The position numbers and the translations under genes were made by a program. From Chrysaora quinquecirrha (lineage: Eukaryota > Cnidaria > Scyphozoa > Semaeostomeae > Pelagiidae): DNA of 64,000 bases. The stretch is taken from positions 10,001,501 through 10,065,500 of the forward strand of contig JACTAT010000037.1 of NCBI GenBank assembly GCA_014526335.1. Reading direction: 5' to 3'. Within the stretch, counting starts at the first letter, position 1; the number at the start of each line of letters is the position of its first letter. The notes under the pieces are model-generated. The model searched no databases and had not been told where the DNA came from. It saw only the letters and a program-made list of their open reading frames with translations. Below, one piece after another: positions 1 through 13,800 of the stretch.

Positions 1-640
1 GTAAATACCAAGTCTGCAGATATAAAAAATACATGGAGGTTAAATCAGTTGAATAAGCTCAAAAACACAATTGACATACAAATAAAACCTGCTCAAAAAC
101 TTAATTGTAAACACTGCCAAAGATAAAAGTCACTAATTTATGTTTTGAATATGGGGCTTTTTCGACACCAAAATGAAAGAATCCAAGTAGTAGCTATCAC
201 CATCACTCTCTTAGTTGCATGGCATTAACATGATAGAAAAAAACCAAAACAATGCATAGGGTCATTATTAAAGAGGGATATATTTGAGAGAGGGTATACT
301 AATAAAACCAGGCGATACTTTTGTCTTTGTAAGTCAGCAAGGTTTGCACAGTCATTAAAAATAAAATAAGCGAGAAAGCATTAGATTTGAGATTGAAGCA
401 CGTGAAACAATTAGTTACCAGGGGTTACAAGAAGTCTCTTGTCTTTCCTTTACAAAAACTATACAAATGTCTTCCTATTTTTATCAAAAAATAGTTGATA
501 TACTATTTCACTCCGAACTTAGCAATATACCACTCTCTTCGACAATTCAAAGAAAAACATTGCTGTCGCTGCATCAGACGGTTGATCTTAGTGCGAGGGG
601 TGAAAATTAACAATGACGAGTAGTTGTTTAGAAACATTAT
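1..640. other. no gene seen; presumed intron of the spatacsin gene
   Basis: I see no exon or recognisable repeat here. The spatacsin gene on the minus strand must continue leftward, because its last visible exon (1625-1841) ends in phase 2 with a donor site. Further exons are therefore expected to the left, in this stretch or outside the window. Confidence 0.4.
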
Positions 641-1262
641 TAGGAGTAGAAGAAGTACTAGAAGAAGTAGAAGAAGTAGTGGAAATAGTAGAAGTACTAG
701 AAGAAGAAGAATTGGTAGAAGTAGTAGAAGTCGGTAATCGAAGTACAGTAGTATAAGTAGAAGAGATAGAAGTGTGTGAAGAAACAAAAGTAGTAAACGT
801 AGGAAACGCAGTAGAAGTAGTTTTAGAAGCAGTTAAAGTAGTAGACGTGGGTAGAAGTAGCACAAAAGTAGTAGAAGATGTAGTCGTAATAGAAGAAGTA
901 GAATAAATAGTAGTAAAAGAAGTAGTAGAAGTAGCAAACGTGGTAAAGTAGTAAAAGTATTGAAATTAGCAGAAGTAGAAGAAATAGAAAAAGGAGTAGA
1001 AGTAGATAAATTAGTATAAGTAGAAAAATAAGTAGAAATAGTAGAAGTAGTAGAAGTCGTAGGAGTAGAAAAAGTATAAGATGTAGTAGCAGTAGTCGAA
1101 ATGGTAAAGAAGATGTAGAAGTAGTAGAAGTAGACGAGTGCAAGAAGTAGTAACGTAGTGGAAGTAGGAACCGTAGCAGAAGAAGTAGTAGAAGTAGCAG
1201 AAGTAGTAGAAGTTGTAAAATAGTAGAAGTAGTAGAAATAGAATAAGTAGTATAAATATTAG
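640..1262. repeat. AGTAGA-type simple-sequence tract
   Basis: A degenerate purine-rich tract built from GTAGAA, GTAGTA and AAGTAG words runs for about 620 bases. The open frames it contains translate to runs of Leu, Ser and Thr only. They are low-complexity artefacts, not genes. Confidence 0.9.
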
Positions 1263-1624
1263 TAGTGGTTATTCTAGTGACGTCCTTGTTGTAGTTAATG
1301 ATGAACGTTTAATGAAGTAGTTTTGACAGTCGAGTAATTTTGATATGACAATCATAGTAATATGGTAATAGCGAAATCTCGTCCATATGATTGGCAAGAT
1401 GTAATGTTGAAATTTCTAATGAAAGATTTGGCATAGACCAGTCTTCTTTGCTCTCAGATCATGCTTTCTTCTGCGAGTACTTTGAAACTTCGAGAGCCTG
1501 GCTAAATCTATTCTTTGTACAGCTTCGTATACCCAATTAACACTACGACAGTTTGCCTAAAACAACGGTAAAGCAAAATAAAATCGACAAAAACTGCAAA
1601 AATAATAGAAAAGATGCATCTCAC

Positions 1625-1841
1625 TTTATGAATTCAAAGAAGACTTTCCGTTTCATGAATGAAGACGCGCTTGAACACTGATTTATTAAACTTGGGTCAA
1701 AATCAGGAAGACGACATTTTTCTTGTCTTTTCACCTCAGAATAAACATACGTCCGAATCCAATCTAAAATTTCCTTGTCGTTATTGCGATCCATTAAATA
1801 CTCCCAAAGTTCCTTTGAGCTGACCAGTTTTTCTAGACTAT
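1625..1841 (-). CDS. SPG11: spatacsin exon (217 bp), last in window
   Basis: Acceptor TCTCGATTTTCAG; donor CATAAA/GTGAGA. It reads DSLEKLVSSKELWEYLMDRN, then NDKEILDWIRTYVYSEV and PSLINQCSSASSFM. The E-L-W-x-Y-L motif and the I-hydrophobic-x-W-I helix match the family about residue 880-940. The 2.8-kb intron before it carries a Gypsy fragment. Confidence 0.85.
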
Positions 1842-4800
1842 CTGAAAATCGAGATCAAAATTGTCAATAATGAACTAAAGAACTTAGAAAGCAATTGAAT
1901 TATATTTTTTCAACACTAAGCGTATTGATAAGACTGGCTTCCTTCTGAAATATGTGTGAAGAACACTAGCATTGCTGGTCTCCTGCTGGCGTTGTCTGCG
2001 ACCAACTATTTTGAATTGAAAGTTGATCAACACAAATACTTTAGGACATTTTATAACCAATACAGCCAATGTTATGTTGAATATATTTCATTTCGAAAGA
2101 ATAAAAAAAACGCGCCTGCTAGCCATGCTTTAATTTTCAGATCAAATTACATCACAGGTCTAAATGCCACATGACTACCCAATGATGCAATCATTTCAAC
2201 ACTTCCTCGATGCTTTTAGGAATACAGATGTAGCAATAAGTTGCTTCGCTGATCTTCTTATTTGTTCTTGCTGGTTTTCAGTTTCACTGCTCGGAGTGTA
2301 ATTTTCATATTCACCAGAGTCTTCAAGTTGTTTCTTCTCTGGTCTTGTTTGAAAGTGTTAAATTTTTTTTGTTAGGTTGTTATTCTTTATCTTTGCTGTT
2401 AAACTCTGCTACCTTTCTTCTTTCTCGCTGTCAGTATTTTAAGATGAAATATGGATGTGAAACTATTCATTTTTGGATGAAGACAGACAACTGTGTCTCC
2501 AAATTCTAGAGTTGAAGGTTTCGCACTTGTTCTTGCATATTAATCTTTTGATCATTAATAATGACTTATTCTAATTTATGTATATATATTTACCACTTTC
2601 TAATATTTCAAATTCGATAATTTACTTGGAAAACATCTGTTAAACAACAGTTCACAATATGCAACATTGGTTGTGCAATATGGTGTCAATCTAAACGACA
2701 GCGAAGAATTTTGGAGTAGCTAATGGTCTCAATTTCCTCCTTGATTCAAGAAGTCTTAGTAGTTTTCTTAGTTGCTTCATCATATTTTTGGCGTTTGAAT
2801 TGATCTTTTTCTCTTGAATTCATTGCAGGTTCAAAGGGTGGTACATAATCTAATTTCACGTGTCTTGGAATTTCGTGCCTTGCAAAGATCTGACGAATTG
2901 GGTATAACTACAGTACCGCCATTTCTTCTGTTAAGCGAACAATTCCAATTTCCGGCCATTTTTATTAAAATCTGTTACAGCAAGAAAGCACTGAGATGAA
3001 TGAGGAAGACGTTCTATAAAATCAATTGCTACTGGGTCCCACGGTAAGTCTGGTGTTATGCTTTTATCATACATTTTTATAAAATTGTTTATTTTGACTG
3101 TGCACCTAAGTTTGGAAACAAAATCTTTTACCACGTGAAACGTATGGTCTTTACCACACCTTGGTTGACAACATTCATGGGCTAGTTGTGTAGCATTTGT
3201 TTGCAGAGCATAAGGGATATCTTCTGCCCATTTCTGGAAAATTTTTTAAAATCTGTATCGTTAGCATCGCATTTATTTAGAACGCTATCCTCGACTTTCC
3301 TTAAAGGACAGCTCTCCCTTTTTAGCTTCTCTTATTTCTTCAAGAGTCACTGCCTTTGGTGTAGCGCGTGAAATCAAGACGTTTACACAATTATCAGCTA
3401 TCGCTTCGTCAGTGGTTTTTTAGCTGCTAGGTAATCAGATGCCTACTCAAATAATCCATGAAAACAACCATGAAATTTTACGGTCGTGACAGAAGAATCC
3501 ATCTTCCCAATCTTCCTGGAGGTTTAGATGTTGAGTTATTAAAAATTAACTCTAAAGGCCCATTTCCAAATCGCTTCGCGTTTATCTTTCTCTAATTGCT
3601 AGTGAACAGCGAATACGAAAGAAATGGAAATGGGCCTAAAGGGTGAATATTGTGAATTCAGATCCAATTAAGAACAATCAATAATTGTCAAATGGTCAAG
3701 TGGCTCGGTAACCACTGTATAATCTCATAAACTCGTGACAGGTTTTTTTGCCATTTCCAAAAGCTTCTCGCTTCTGCGTCTAATTTTGGTACTGAAACTT
3801 TCAATCAATTCTATCTGAGTATTATATCATAATCAGCCTGGTTATCTTTGCGCTATTTCCAAGGGATAACGCAAAAATTGATCTCTTTCCGAATTCACAC
3901 TCCTTTCTTTTTCTTCCAGCTTCAAGTCTTGTGAACGTTGCAACTAGCACGATGAATATCACTGAGATGGTACTGCAGAACATCTTGAAATATCTCAGCG
4001 GCTCTACTTGTTCCAAAGTTGAGTCATTTAAATCAAAACAATCCTCAGTGCCTTGAAAATGCATAATAAATCCTCTCTCAGATTCTAATTCAATTCGACG
4101 GTAGGCATGACTTGAATCAATCTTAGAATCAAAAACTTGGAATCATATACTTTGGCCCAAAGTCAGGCTTGGAATCCAGCCAATGTTTGCAACAAGCATC
4201 TTTGTCAGCTTCATTTGCTTCTTCCATGTCAACACAATCTAATTCCACCATCACTTTTACAGTGCTGAATGTGCCTTGCATGGCAGGGCGAGGTGGCAAG
4301 ATTGCGACCTAGCATTGTTCCATTCTTAATTGCACAGTATGAATTTAATCCACAGAATTTCTCTGGTGTTCCGGGCCCCTGTTCTAAAATGCTCTGCTTT
4401 TCACCTTGTACACTATCCTTTATCTAAGAATAATTAAATGAGAACACGAGCCTAGATTTTGGACAAATACGATTATATAACCACAAGACTGCAAGAAAAA
4501 GCAGGCAAAGACATAAGCAAATTTACAGCTAGAAACATGTTTTTCATGATTATATGAGTGAGAATGATTTCAAAATAACGCATGTTTCACATTCGCTTTC
4601 TTATTGCTTTTGGCTGATTTGGTTTTATTAATCTTAATCGTTTTCAAGTTGTTACCTGTCCTTTTGGAAGGGATAGCAGCATCTAAAAGCACTTTACTTC
4701 GGGAAACCGAATCCCAACTCTGAATCCATTTGAACAAAATTTCTGAATAACTGCCTTCGTCAACATGTTCCTTGACAGAGATAAAGAAAAAATTTGACGG

Positions 4801-7800
4801 TAATTTTTTTACTTTGTGTTAAAAGCTGTTATATTTGAAGGAATCAAACAACTTTAAAAGCTAGAAAACATTATGATAATCATTTTCTTACTATCAGAGG
4901 TAAAGCTGTAGGAAGATTACTTTTTAGACAGAGGAGTCGGACAGTCTAGTTCTCACTACGAGATTAATTACGAATACTTCACTAGAGAGGACCACCGGTG
5001 GCAAATTTTTGAAATATGGATTTGATGCAAAAAATCGATCTTTAAACGAAAAATTTGCCAGAATGCTGTGTTGCTTCATTCTCCAAAATGGTTTGTAAAT
5101 TGAAAATTCCAAAGGAAATCATACGCTCTGCTGTCCAGCAACAATCCTCGAGACTTTACAATAAGGCAGATTAGATAAGATGCGATCCGATCTTATTGGA
5201 ATTGATCGGGTTGGATCAGCACGGATCGGATCGGATCAGAACGGATCAGATCGGATCGGATCAGATCAGATCAGATCAGATCAGATCAGATCAGATCATA
5301 TTAGAATATTACCTCTTTTCTCCGCTTTTTAAGACTAACCAATTTCAGTTGCGTACTTTTCTGATTCTCAGCTGAGACCAACCAATGTTTCCTGTCATAC
5401 GAAATGTGAAAAATTAGCGATCTTGGCAGAATTCCACAAATTGTTCTTAAATCTATTCTCATATCTTATCTACATTTTATTGCTTATCATTCTTAACACA
5501 ACGTATCAGCTAGATTTCTTACGATTTGCTGGCTTCTTCAACGGAATTGCATGGATACAGTATTTCCATATCGGTCATATAACCAATGTCAGCTCTGTCC
5601 TGGTCATTCAAGATGCCCAACATGCTATCATTTGAGAACTCTACATTCTAGAAACAAAAAAGAGCAACGAATTATAGTTAATGTGCAATGTATTTACGTA
5701 GATGGAGTCTAGAGGATCGTAATAATTTTCTCATTAAGATTTTCTAGAACTTTTAGGCTAACGTTCCTTATTATTGTATCATGTTATAAACTCGGACCTC
5801 TAACAAATTTCTCCATTAATTTCTAAAAGCAAACAGTTCTTTGTAATCGGTTACATTCAATTGATCCAAACCTAGAAAAGGCCCTAAATTAGCCGTAGCA
5901 ATAACCATAGCAAAGCAGTCTAATATTTCCAGTCACAGCTATACACCAGAAAGAGTCGCAAACAGGGTCACAGCCGTGACTCAAGCAACAGCATTAGCCA
6001 TAGTTATGGCTATAAAGTAGACCAAAGACTAGGCCGTAGCTCTTACTATTGCGATATACTAAAATCTCTGGCTTGAAGTTTGTATTATTCATAACCAGTA
6101 ATGTAGAGTTCTCAGATTAATCATCTTTAATGGCAACACTGAAATTCCTGGTTTGTATCTAAAAAGTTTGCTTTTTGGGGACATAAGTACTTGAAATCAA
6201 GTAAAGAAAAAAGAAATTGAAGATATCTTGACGATTTTTTTTTTGACAATAACTTGCCGACTAAAGCCCCATAGAAATAGTCTACAGATAATTTACAAGC
6301 TTTAATGTCATTGCTGTTTGCATAATTGTTTGTTATGTCTGGTCCATGTTTGTTAGTTGATACTCTATATATAGCAAAGTCACCTGACAAGCATATCAAG
6401 GCTTTCTGTAAAAATGATGGCAAGAAGCACAGTGTGCTAGAACGACTGGCCCCATATTTAGATGAAACTAAAACAATATTACTTATATGAAAACATTCGT
6501 CTTGTTGCATTTTGACTACTGCAAGCACTTATATAGTTCTGCAACAGGAAAAGTTACAACTTTATGAACTCAATCCAAGAAAGAGCTCTAAAAATAGCTT
6601 GAAATGACGAGTCACTTAGCTTTTAGGAGTTACTGCAGAAAAATGAATCTGTAAAAATCCATCAACTAAATGCCCACAAACGCTTATCGAAATTAATTTT
6701 GGAATTTTGAAAGACATTAACTCAAATTTCACGAAAGAGCTGTTTCTCATACACGCTCCAGCATGACACCTGCGGTCATCTCAAATTGAAATCAATAGTC
6801 CTAGCACAAATAGAACACTCTTGGTACGCTTCCTTGCAGAGGCAGTTCATCATGGAACTTAATTTATAAAAAAAATTTAACCTATACCTTAATTACATGA
6901 CAATTTGTTAATGTTGCATCTATTTAATTTGATATTGCAGTCGGGAGTTTGTAAAGTAGAATTAATGGACACCTGCCTTTTTAGCTTATTTATCCTGGGT
7001 TGTTAGATTGTTTTTTTTTTTAGATATTCATTAACCATCGTATGCTGTGCAGCTATTATAATACTAACAACAAAAAAGAATGAAAAAAAAGACAACGTAA
7101 ATAACGAAATTAATCTTCACCAGGTATTCCCGTAATCTTCTATCCAAGGTGTGATCAAAAATCTTCCTCAACGTTGTTTTTTCATCCCTTCCCTAAATGA
7201 AATAAAAGTTTGAACAGATTATTACAGAAACGTGTCCTCGTGTCATTCTTCTGTAATTCCCACATTTAACATATAACCTAAAAAAAACATAAATTTTTGA
7301 CAAACTGATAAACATATCGAAAAGTCTTGAGACTTGTCGGCTTGGCTTAAACATAAAATAGACTAAAAAACCCGATGTTGGCAATCTGACAGTTTACATA
7401 AATAATTTTTACCATAAAAGTAGGCTTAAAATACATCTATCACAATTTTTGCAATGGTTAATGTAATGAAACTGTCTTTTTATATTATCTCTAGTATTAA
7501 AGAGTTCTACAGTATAAGTACAGAACTTTGTGAAAACAAATCAAGAAAAATCTGAGACAAAAATTCAAATCTTTTCTCGATTATCGGAAGCTTCCGTTTA
7601 TAGATTAAAGATATCAATGGTTAGAAATACAGATGAAATTTCAAGCATTTTCATTAAACTAAACTTGCTGGAAATCTGTTTACTTCTCAAACTCGTCAGA
7701 GAATAAACGTCAGAAACAAACAAAAAATTGACTAATGCGGTATGTTTATTACACTGAAACTGAGGAATGTCAAAGGAAAAAGCTTTTTAAAGTATGTCCA

Positions 7801-10800
7801 AAGATGTTTCTCGTAATTTTGAAATTTTGTACACCTCAAAGGCTATAAACTTACCAGGTTCTTGAGAATGTTGATAGATTTCTCAAGGTTATTCTCAAGC
7901 AATTGTCGAAAAGCGAAATTTAATCCAAACTGCACGAGTGATGATAATGAACCGCTTAATACTTCTGCAAACTGAAAAAGTGATTGAACAAATTAATTAA
8001 ATCAATTCATTCATTTCCAGTAACAGTGCGTAGTGGTATAGGTATTTCTTTTGCCACCGTCTAGGTTAGCATAAAATGGTAAAGATAAGTTTTCTGCTAA
8101 CACTCTCCTGATAAAAAACGTCACAATTACGCCAAAATACAACTTCACGATGCGAGAATCAAGGCTAATTGATTCGTTGCCCTGGTCTTTCTTTGATAAA
8201 CAGCGCAAAAGATTTGCCAAAACATCCTATCAGCACATAAGCTATGGGAAAATCTCATAACAATTAAGCTAGTGAAGCACCCTTAAGAAGAATAACTGTT
8301 AGGAAATGTTAGTAAATCTAGTTAATACACACTCTCGTTGAATAAACACGCTCTTAAAATCACAACATAAAACTATCCTTTACGACGATAAATAGACGAT
8401 TACGGGAAAAGCAGATCCCATTTCGCCGGGGAAATACTTCATTGTTCAACTTGTTAGACGTGTCGCAAAAATGACCTTGTTAAGCACCTGTTTTACCCCA
8501 TGTGTTGAAAAACAGTGAAATTTCGCCCCCACGTACCTTATGGACACCGGGCTTCCTGATGGACACCGTGACATTGCCGACATACCTCTGAATTTCGGAA
8601 AGGTCCTATGTGCAATTTTCTATTTTATACTTTACGTTTAACAGATTCTTAACACAACGTCTTCAAGCAGTTTTTTTTTAACCCATTTCCAGAAATGTTT
8701 ACAGACATACTGTCCATGTGAAGAATTTCCTCATCAAGAACAGGCTGATATTTAGGGCACGTCTTGCCGTAGAAACTCTTTTAGGCGGCACCTCTAGGTA
8801 TGCTGAGAAAACGGAGTACCATCAATGCCGTTTTCAAAGGATGAATGCTGATGAAATGCCACTAACCTTAACAACTACAGCACAAGCATAAGTAAAGTTT
8901 TTAGGGTCATTTTCCAAACAATTATCAAGCGAATGGTGTGGGCGGACCCATCTGTCACCCAAAGTCAATAGAAAACCTTCATTCCCGTAAGTTTTGGGCA
9001 TCCATTTAAAACGAAGTAATCTACAAAACTAACAATTAAACAAGCTGCAATCAGCAGTAACTACGATACGTTGTCATATGTACCTCAAGGCTATCAGCAT
9101 TTTTAAAATATACTCCTGTAGATGGCTCAGACGACCTGCCAGTATTTCTTCCTCAACATAAGCCTATTGGAACAAATTTATGAAAGAAATTAAAATTGAT
9201 GATGATTTGTAGAATCAAATTAAAAAGAGAAAAACAACATATGAACTCATTTTATCGGAACATAGTTAGTGAGAGTACGGAGGCTCAAAACGGTGAAAAT
9301 CTTAGACAAAATAAAAAATAATAGCAAGGCTCAAACTTAACCAACAGTGTTATTTTTTCTTTATCTAAGTTTATCGTTTATCTAATTTTTTAAGTTTTTT
9401 TATGCCTTTCACGTATGAGTTCTGAGCGTTTTAATGAATGGAAACTGTCGCGAAAGAATAATTTAAGAATATTATAGGTTCAGATTGGACATTTTTCGAG
9501 GCTTAACGCAAGTTAAGATATTCTTAAAATTAAAAATTTGTAGGATTTAAATTACAGCATAAACAGCATTTTTCAACTTATTAATGAAGTGAGTAGTAAC
9601 AAGAGGCAGGATAATGACCTTCAAGGATTTCGGAGCAGTGAAATCTTCAGCAGTTCGATACTTTTTATCTTCTTTTCGATGGAAGAAATTTGGCAGATCA
9701 GTTATGAATGGTCTAATGTCTTTCAAACATTCAACCAAGTAGGCAATTGATTCTGGTATATCAACGATGAACGTAAAATTCTTTGCCTTTTGCTCTTGCA
9801 AAATTTGCATCGGCATAGAATGACAATCAATTGTTTCAAGAACATCAATACCATCTCTTATCAGGTTATTTAGGAAGTCAATAGTCATCTGCAGTAAAGC
9901 TTCAAAGAAGCTCTTCTTGTGACGGCCTATCAAAGAAAACACAGCGTTATCTTTATGGCAATTGCAGTTACATTCACTGGTAGCTTTGGTCTTTTTACCA
10001 TTTGCAGCTATGAAATATTTCAATAGCAAACACAGTGCACTAATCTATACCACAATTTACGGGATAGGCAACTTTTCAGTTTCGGGAATTTCCAACTAAT
10101 GGGATTTGAAACTTTCCACTTTTGGAATTTTCTGCTAGTGGTATCCCAAGTTGTATTACGTAATTTTGCGGATTTAAAACATTTCAATTTCGGAATTTTT
10201 CACTTGAAGTTTATCATAATTTATGGGATACCAAACTGCAGTGAATGTTTAGAGCGCCAATGGCTATTCTATTGAGCTAAAGAACTCTGAGAAAACACCG
10301 AGAAAACCCAACAAGACACAGCCCGAAGTTGTCATTCCATTCTGCTACTCTGCTTTTCTTTTCAATGAAGATGGAATGGAAATCGAAAATTGGGGAGGCA
10401 TTTTTTAAGGTTACCAACAAAAAACTTCCCGTAAAGAATTAATTGATCAATAGACGATTTTAAAGCCTTCTCAAAACATACTGTGAAATTCTCTCGCATA
10501 ATCGACAGCTGCTAGTACTTTGCGATCATATAACGAAGAGAGTCAGATTTCTGCCATAATATTCGCGTATGGTCGAAAACGTGATGCTGTGGTGAGTTTG
10601 GGTGCCTAAGGCCAGGAATACCAATCTTAATAGTAACTTAGCAAAAAAATTGATTACCAAAGTTATACGAGTCGATAAGCAAGTGCTCGTGTGGTTTGCC
10701 CATTTGTGTCCCATGCCGAAGACGTTCGCTTTCACCCATATCAAAAATGAGCTCAATTAGGGAGACTGGTGATATACTTGTACCCGAGACATCTAGGTAC

Positions 10801-13800
10801 TTCTACAAATGCACCAGCATTACCTAGCTGCATTAACAACGTAACAGAATTGTATAACGTCAACATATTAAGAATCGCAGCTCATACCTTTCGGCTACAT
10901 TGGGAAAACATGTGGGGAAAACAGTACGTCGAAAAATTACCTTTTGAGTTTTGATGAATTGACTTTATTAGCATATCAACAGCTTTGTACAGTTCACTTG
11001 GATTTATAACAGATTTGACAAGTGAAGAAGAAAAATGAGACTTCATAGAAGACAAATTAGTAGCATCATCTTGTAGTTCACTACACTCTGTATACTGTGG
11101 TACATCTGCTGCTTCGGGCAGTGATATGCTAGTCCAATATTTCGAGAAAGCTAGAAATAGCAACACTTTGTAAATATAGATATATAGTTTTTCAATCAAA
11201 CAAAAATCAATAATTCATCTAAGAGGTTCTATCAAAGCGTTTCTATTTCGCATTCTGCATCACACTTGTTAATACGAATTCTGTAGCTTTGTAAAATACG
11301 AATACGTTTTGTAAAAATAACATCCGTCATGCAGCTCTGAAATTTATCAAAACTTACATCACAAAACATAGCTGGTTGGAACTTAGCAACCTACAATCTG
11401 TCAAATGGTTAAAAAAGATATATTTTCAGTGCACCACAAACTAGTTGTAAGCTCAGTAAGTAGATCTTTCCAAAGATTTCAATTAATACCTTGAATGGAA
11501 TCTTTATGAGAAACAGTTTGTTAATAGAAGTATTCAATGCTCAGCAAGAAAAGCTAACGAATCGCTCAAAACCATTGTATGCTCAACACGTACTGTATGT
11601 TGTAGAAACGCTTGCAGGGATTGCCATACGGGATTGGATAGACACCATCAATTAGCAGAAGTGATTTCTACTTTTCCCAGTGATTACACTCAGGAGACAT
11701 AGCTACATACGACGTAACGAACACAACTTCATTTGTAATCAGAGAATTCATCCAAAAAGTATTGCAGCCACTATTGTTGCGTTAATTGAATTAGGCGATA
11801 AGATATATACGACAATGTACCTTTGTCCCTCGTTTTAAGAAAGAACGAGATGGTGTCAATCTGTCTGTGTTGCAATCCTACTTCAAGGGAGTGTAGAGGA
11901 ATTGAGAATTGGTTCCATTGATTAGATCGGCAAATCTTCTCAGCCTCGGAAATGCCTGAATACTGGATGAACTGATAAAAAATAAAAACATCAGTCAAAA
12001 TATGCGAATAAAGCAAAAAAATATTTGATTTCATAGATGAAACAAACACTGTATGTCAGCTCTGAAGCGCAGATATTCATGAGACTGCAAGTTTTTAATG
12101 AAACTTCTTAAAATCTCCAAAGCATTACAGTCTTCGTTGCTTCCACTATATGCCATTTAATGCGTGCAACATATATATATCATATATCATTCAACCATTT
12201 CGATAAGGCAAAAGATAGCAGACGCCATTTCACCAAAATTCTCGTTGGACTCTGTCGAAAGCCTTTATTGCTTTCAGTTTTGAGAAAAGTTTCTACTAGC
12301 CAAACACTTTTATTTTTAATTAACAAGTAACCTGCAGTGAACTTAATTGCGACAAAATTAACGGTAACGTTTTCATGGCCTACAAAGATACGAGTCTAAG
12401 GTTATTGCCATGCTTTGCTACGGGTTATATTCCCAATAACCACTACCTGAAAATCGGATCGATCATCTTTTGTAAGACTAATCTTTTGCAACATAAAGAA
12501 GTATAAACAGTTTTTCGTTCTTTGTGTAGTCAGGACAGCATCAAGGATGACTTTCTGATAAGAAGGATTCATGCATTGCTGAAGTAACGAGAAGTGCGAT
12601 TCCCTCACTCTAGATACGGTAGGGTTTTCAGCATAAACCCTCTTGGCTTAAACTCTAAAACATAGATCCAAATTTCTATTTTTCAATTATTGTTATATTT
12701 TGTTACTACATTGAAAACTTTCTTCACAACAACTCTATCCTGATAAGAAGCAAATAATAAATTTACTTACTCCGCTAAAAAGCTGCTCTTGATTTGTACT
12801 GAAAGTAGGTAGGTACAATACATCATTTGCCAAAATGCAGTGTGGAAAGAATCTGCTGTCTGATCGTGCGATTATTGCATGCTCTTGGACTCTGTCGAGA
12901 TTGGAAAGGCTTCAGCTGAAGAATTTATCAAACAGTGCAATTACGACGGGTGCAATGCAATGATTAGGAAAAGGTATCATCAATTTCTTACTTTTATTCT
13001 TCTTGCACATTTAAATTTGCATTTCTAGGTTTTCACAATAACTTTGAAGTTGATGGCCGGGAGGTCCATTTTTAATTTATGTTTACCACTAAGCTGGTTA
13101 TTTTTTTAGAATACTCTGTTTTCAAGTAGCTGTTATCAGTGTTTACTTTACTTCTAAATTAAAGCTGTTTCATAAACCGCCTTGACAAAAACAGACCTCT
13201 ACAGTGCATTTCAATACTTCCATTTAACCATGAAATAGCATGATTAATCTTAAAAGGGAACAGATTTTGGAACTTGTAAGGTTCTTTAAAAGAAAATATA
13301 GGTAGATAACTGCCATGAATCTTCCAATGTAGGTAAAACCAACAACTTATCAATCCTACAAAAATGATCTAAAGTAAATCAACGGAGCTAAGGCTACGCA
13401 TTTTAAAAATAGCCTATTCAATTGCTGGGAAATGAATGGTAGTTAGTCCTAGCCTATATAAAATAGCCTATTCAATGATTTCTCCTCCTGTAAAATAGAA
13501 ACAGTTCATTGTTCAATACTAAAATACAATCATATATCTATAGACTGTCCAGGTCCTTAGCGTTCGCCACTTTTATATCCGTCGATTTACGTCAAGGCTG
13601 GTAAACGTATTCAAGTTACTGAATGCGCCTTTCTAAATGAAATAATAAAAATCGAGGTGATTTATGGAAGAAATCTGATTTCCTATCATAACCAAGTGAC
13701 AAACAACCTTGTGCCAAGCCTATCCAAATGCTTCGAGTGATTAAAATGCTATTGTTACCTTTGAATGGAAGATTTTCCAGCTTGCGAATCAAGCAGAAGT

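Noticed and set aside
503..1143. Leucine- and serine/threonine-rich open frames on the minus strand
   Set aside because: They lie in the AGTAGA simple-sequence tract and encode only its translation.
4924..5112. Minus-strand frame between spatacsin exons as the missing phase-correcting exon
   Set aside because: No splice-site pair gives the needed length of 3n+1 without a stop, and there is no family resemblance.
6127..6528. 133-codon minus-strand frame, first considered as a spatacsin exon
   Set aside because: The flanking exons join in phase without it, and its weak resemblance was to a later part of the protein, which would break gene order.
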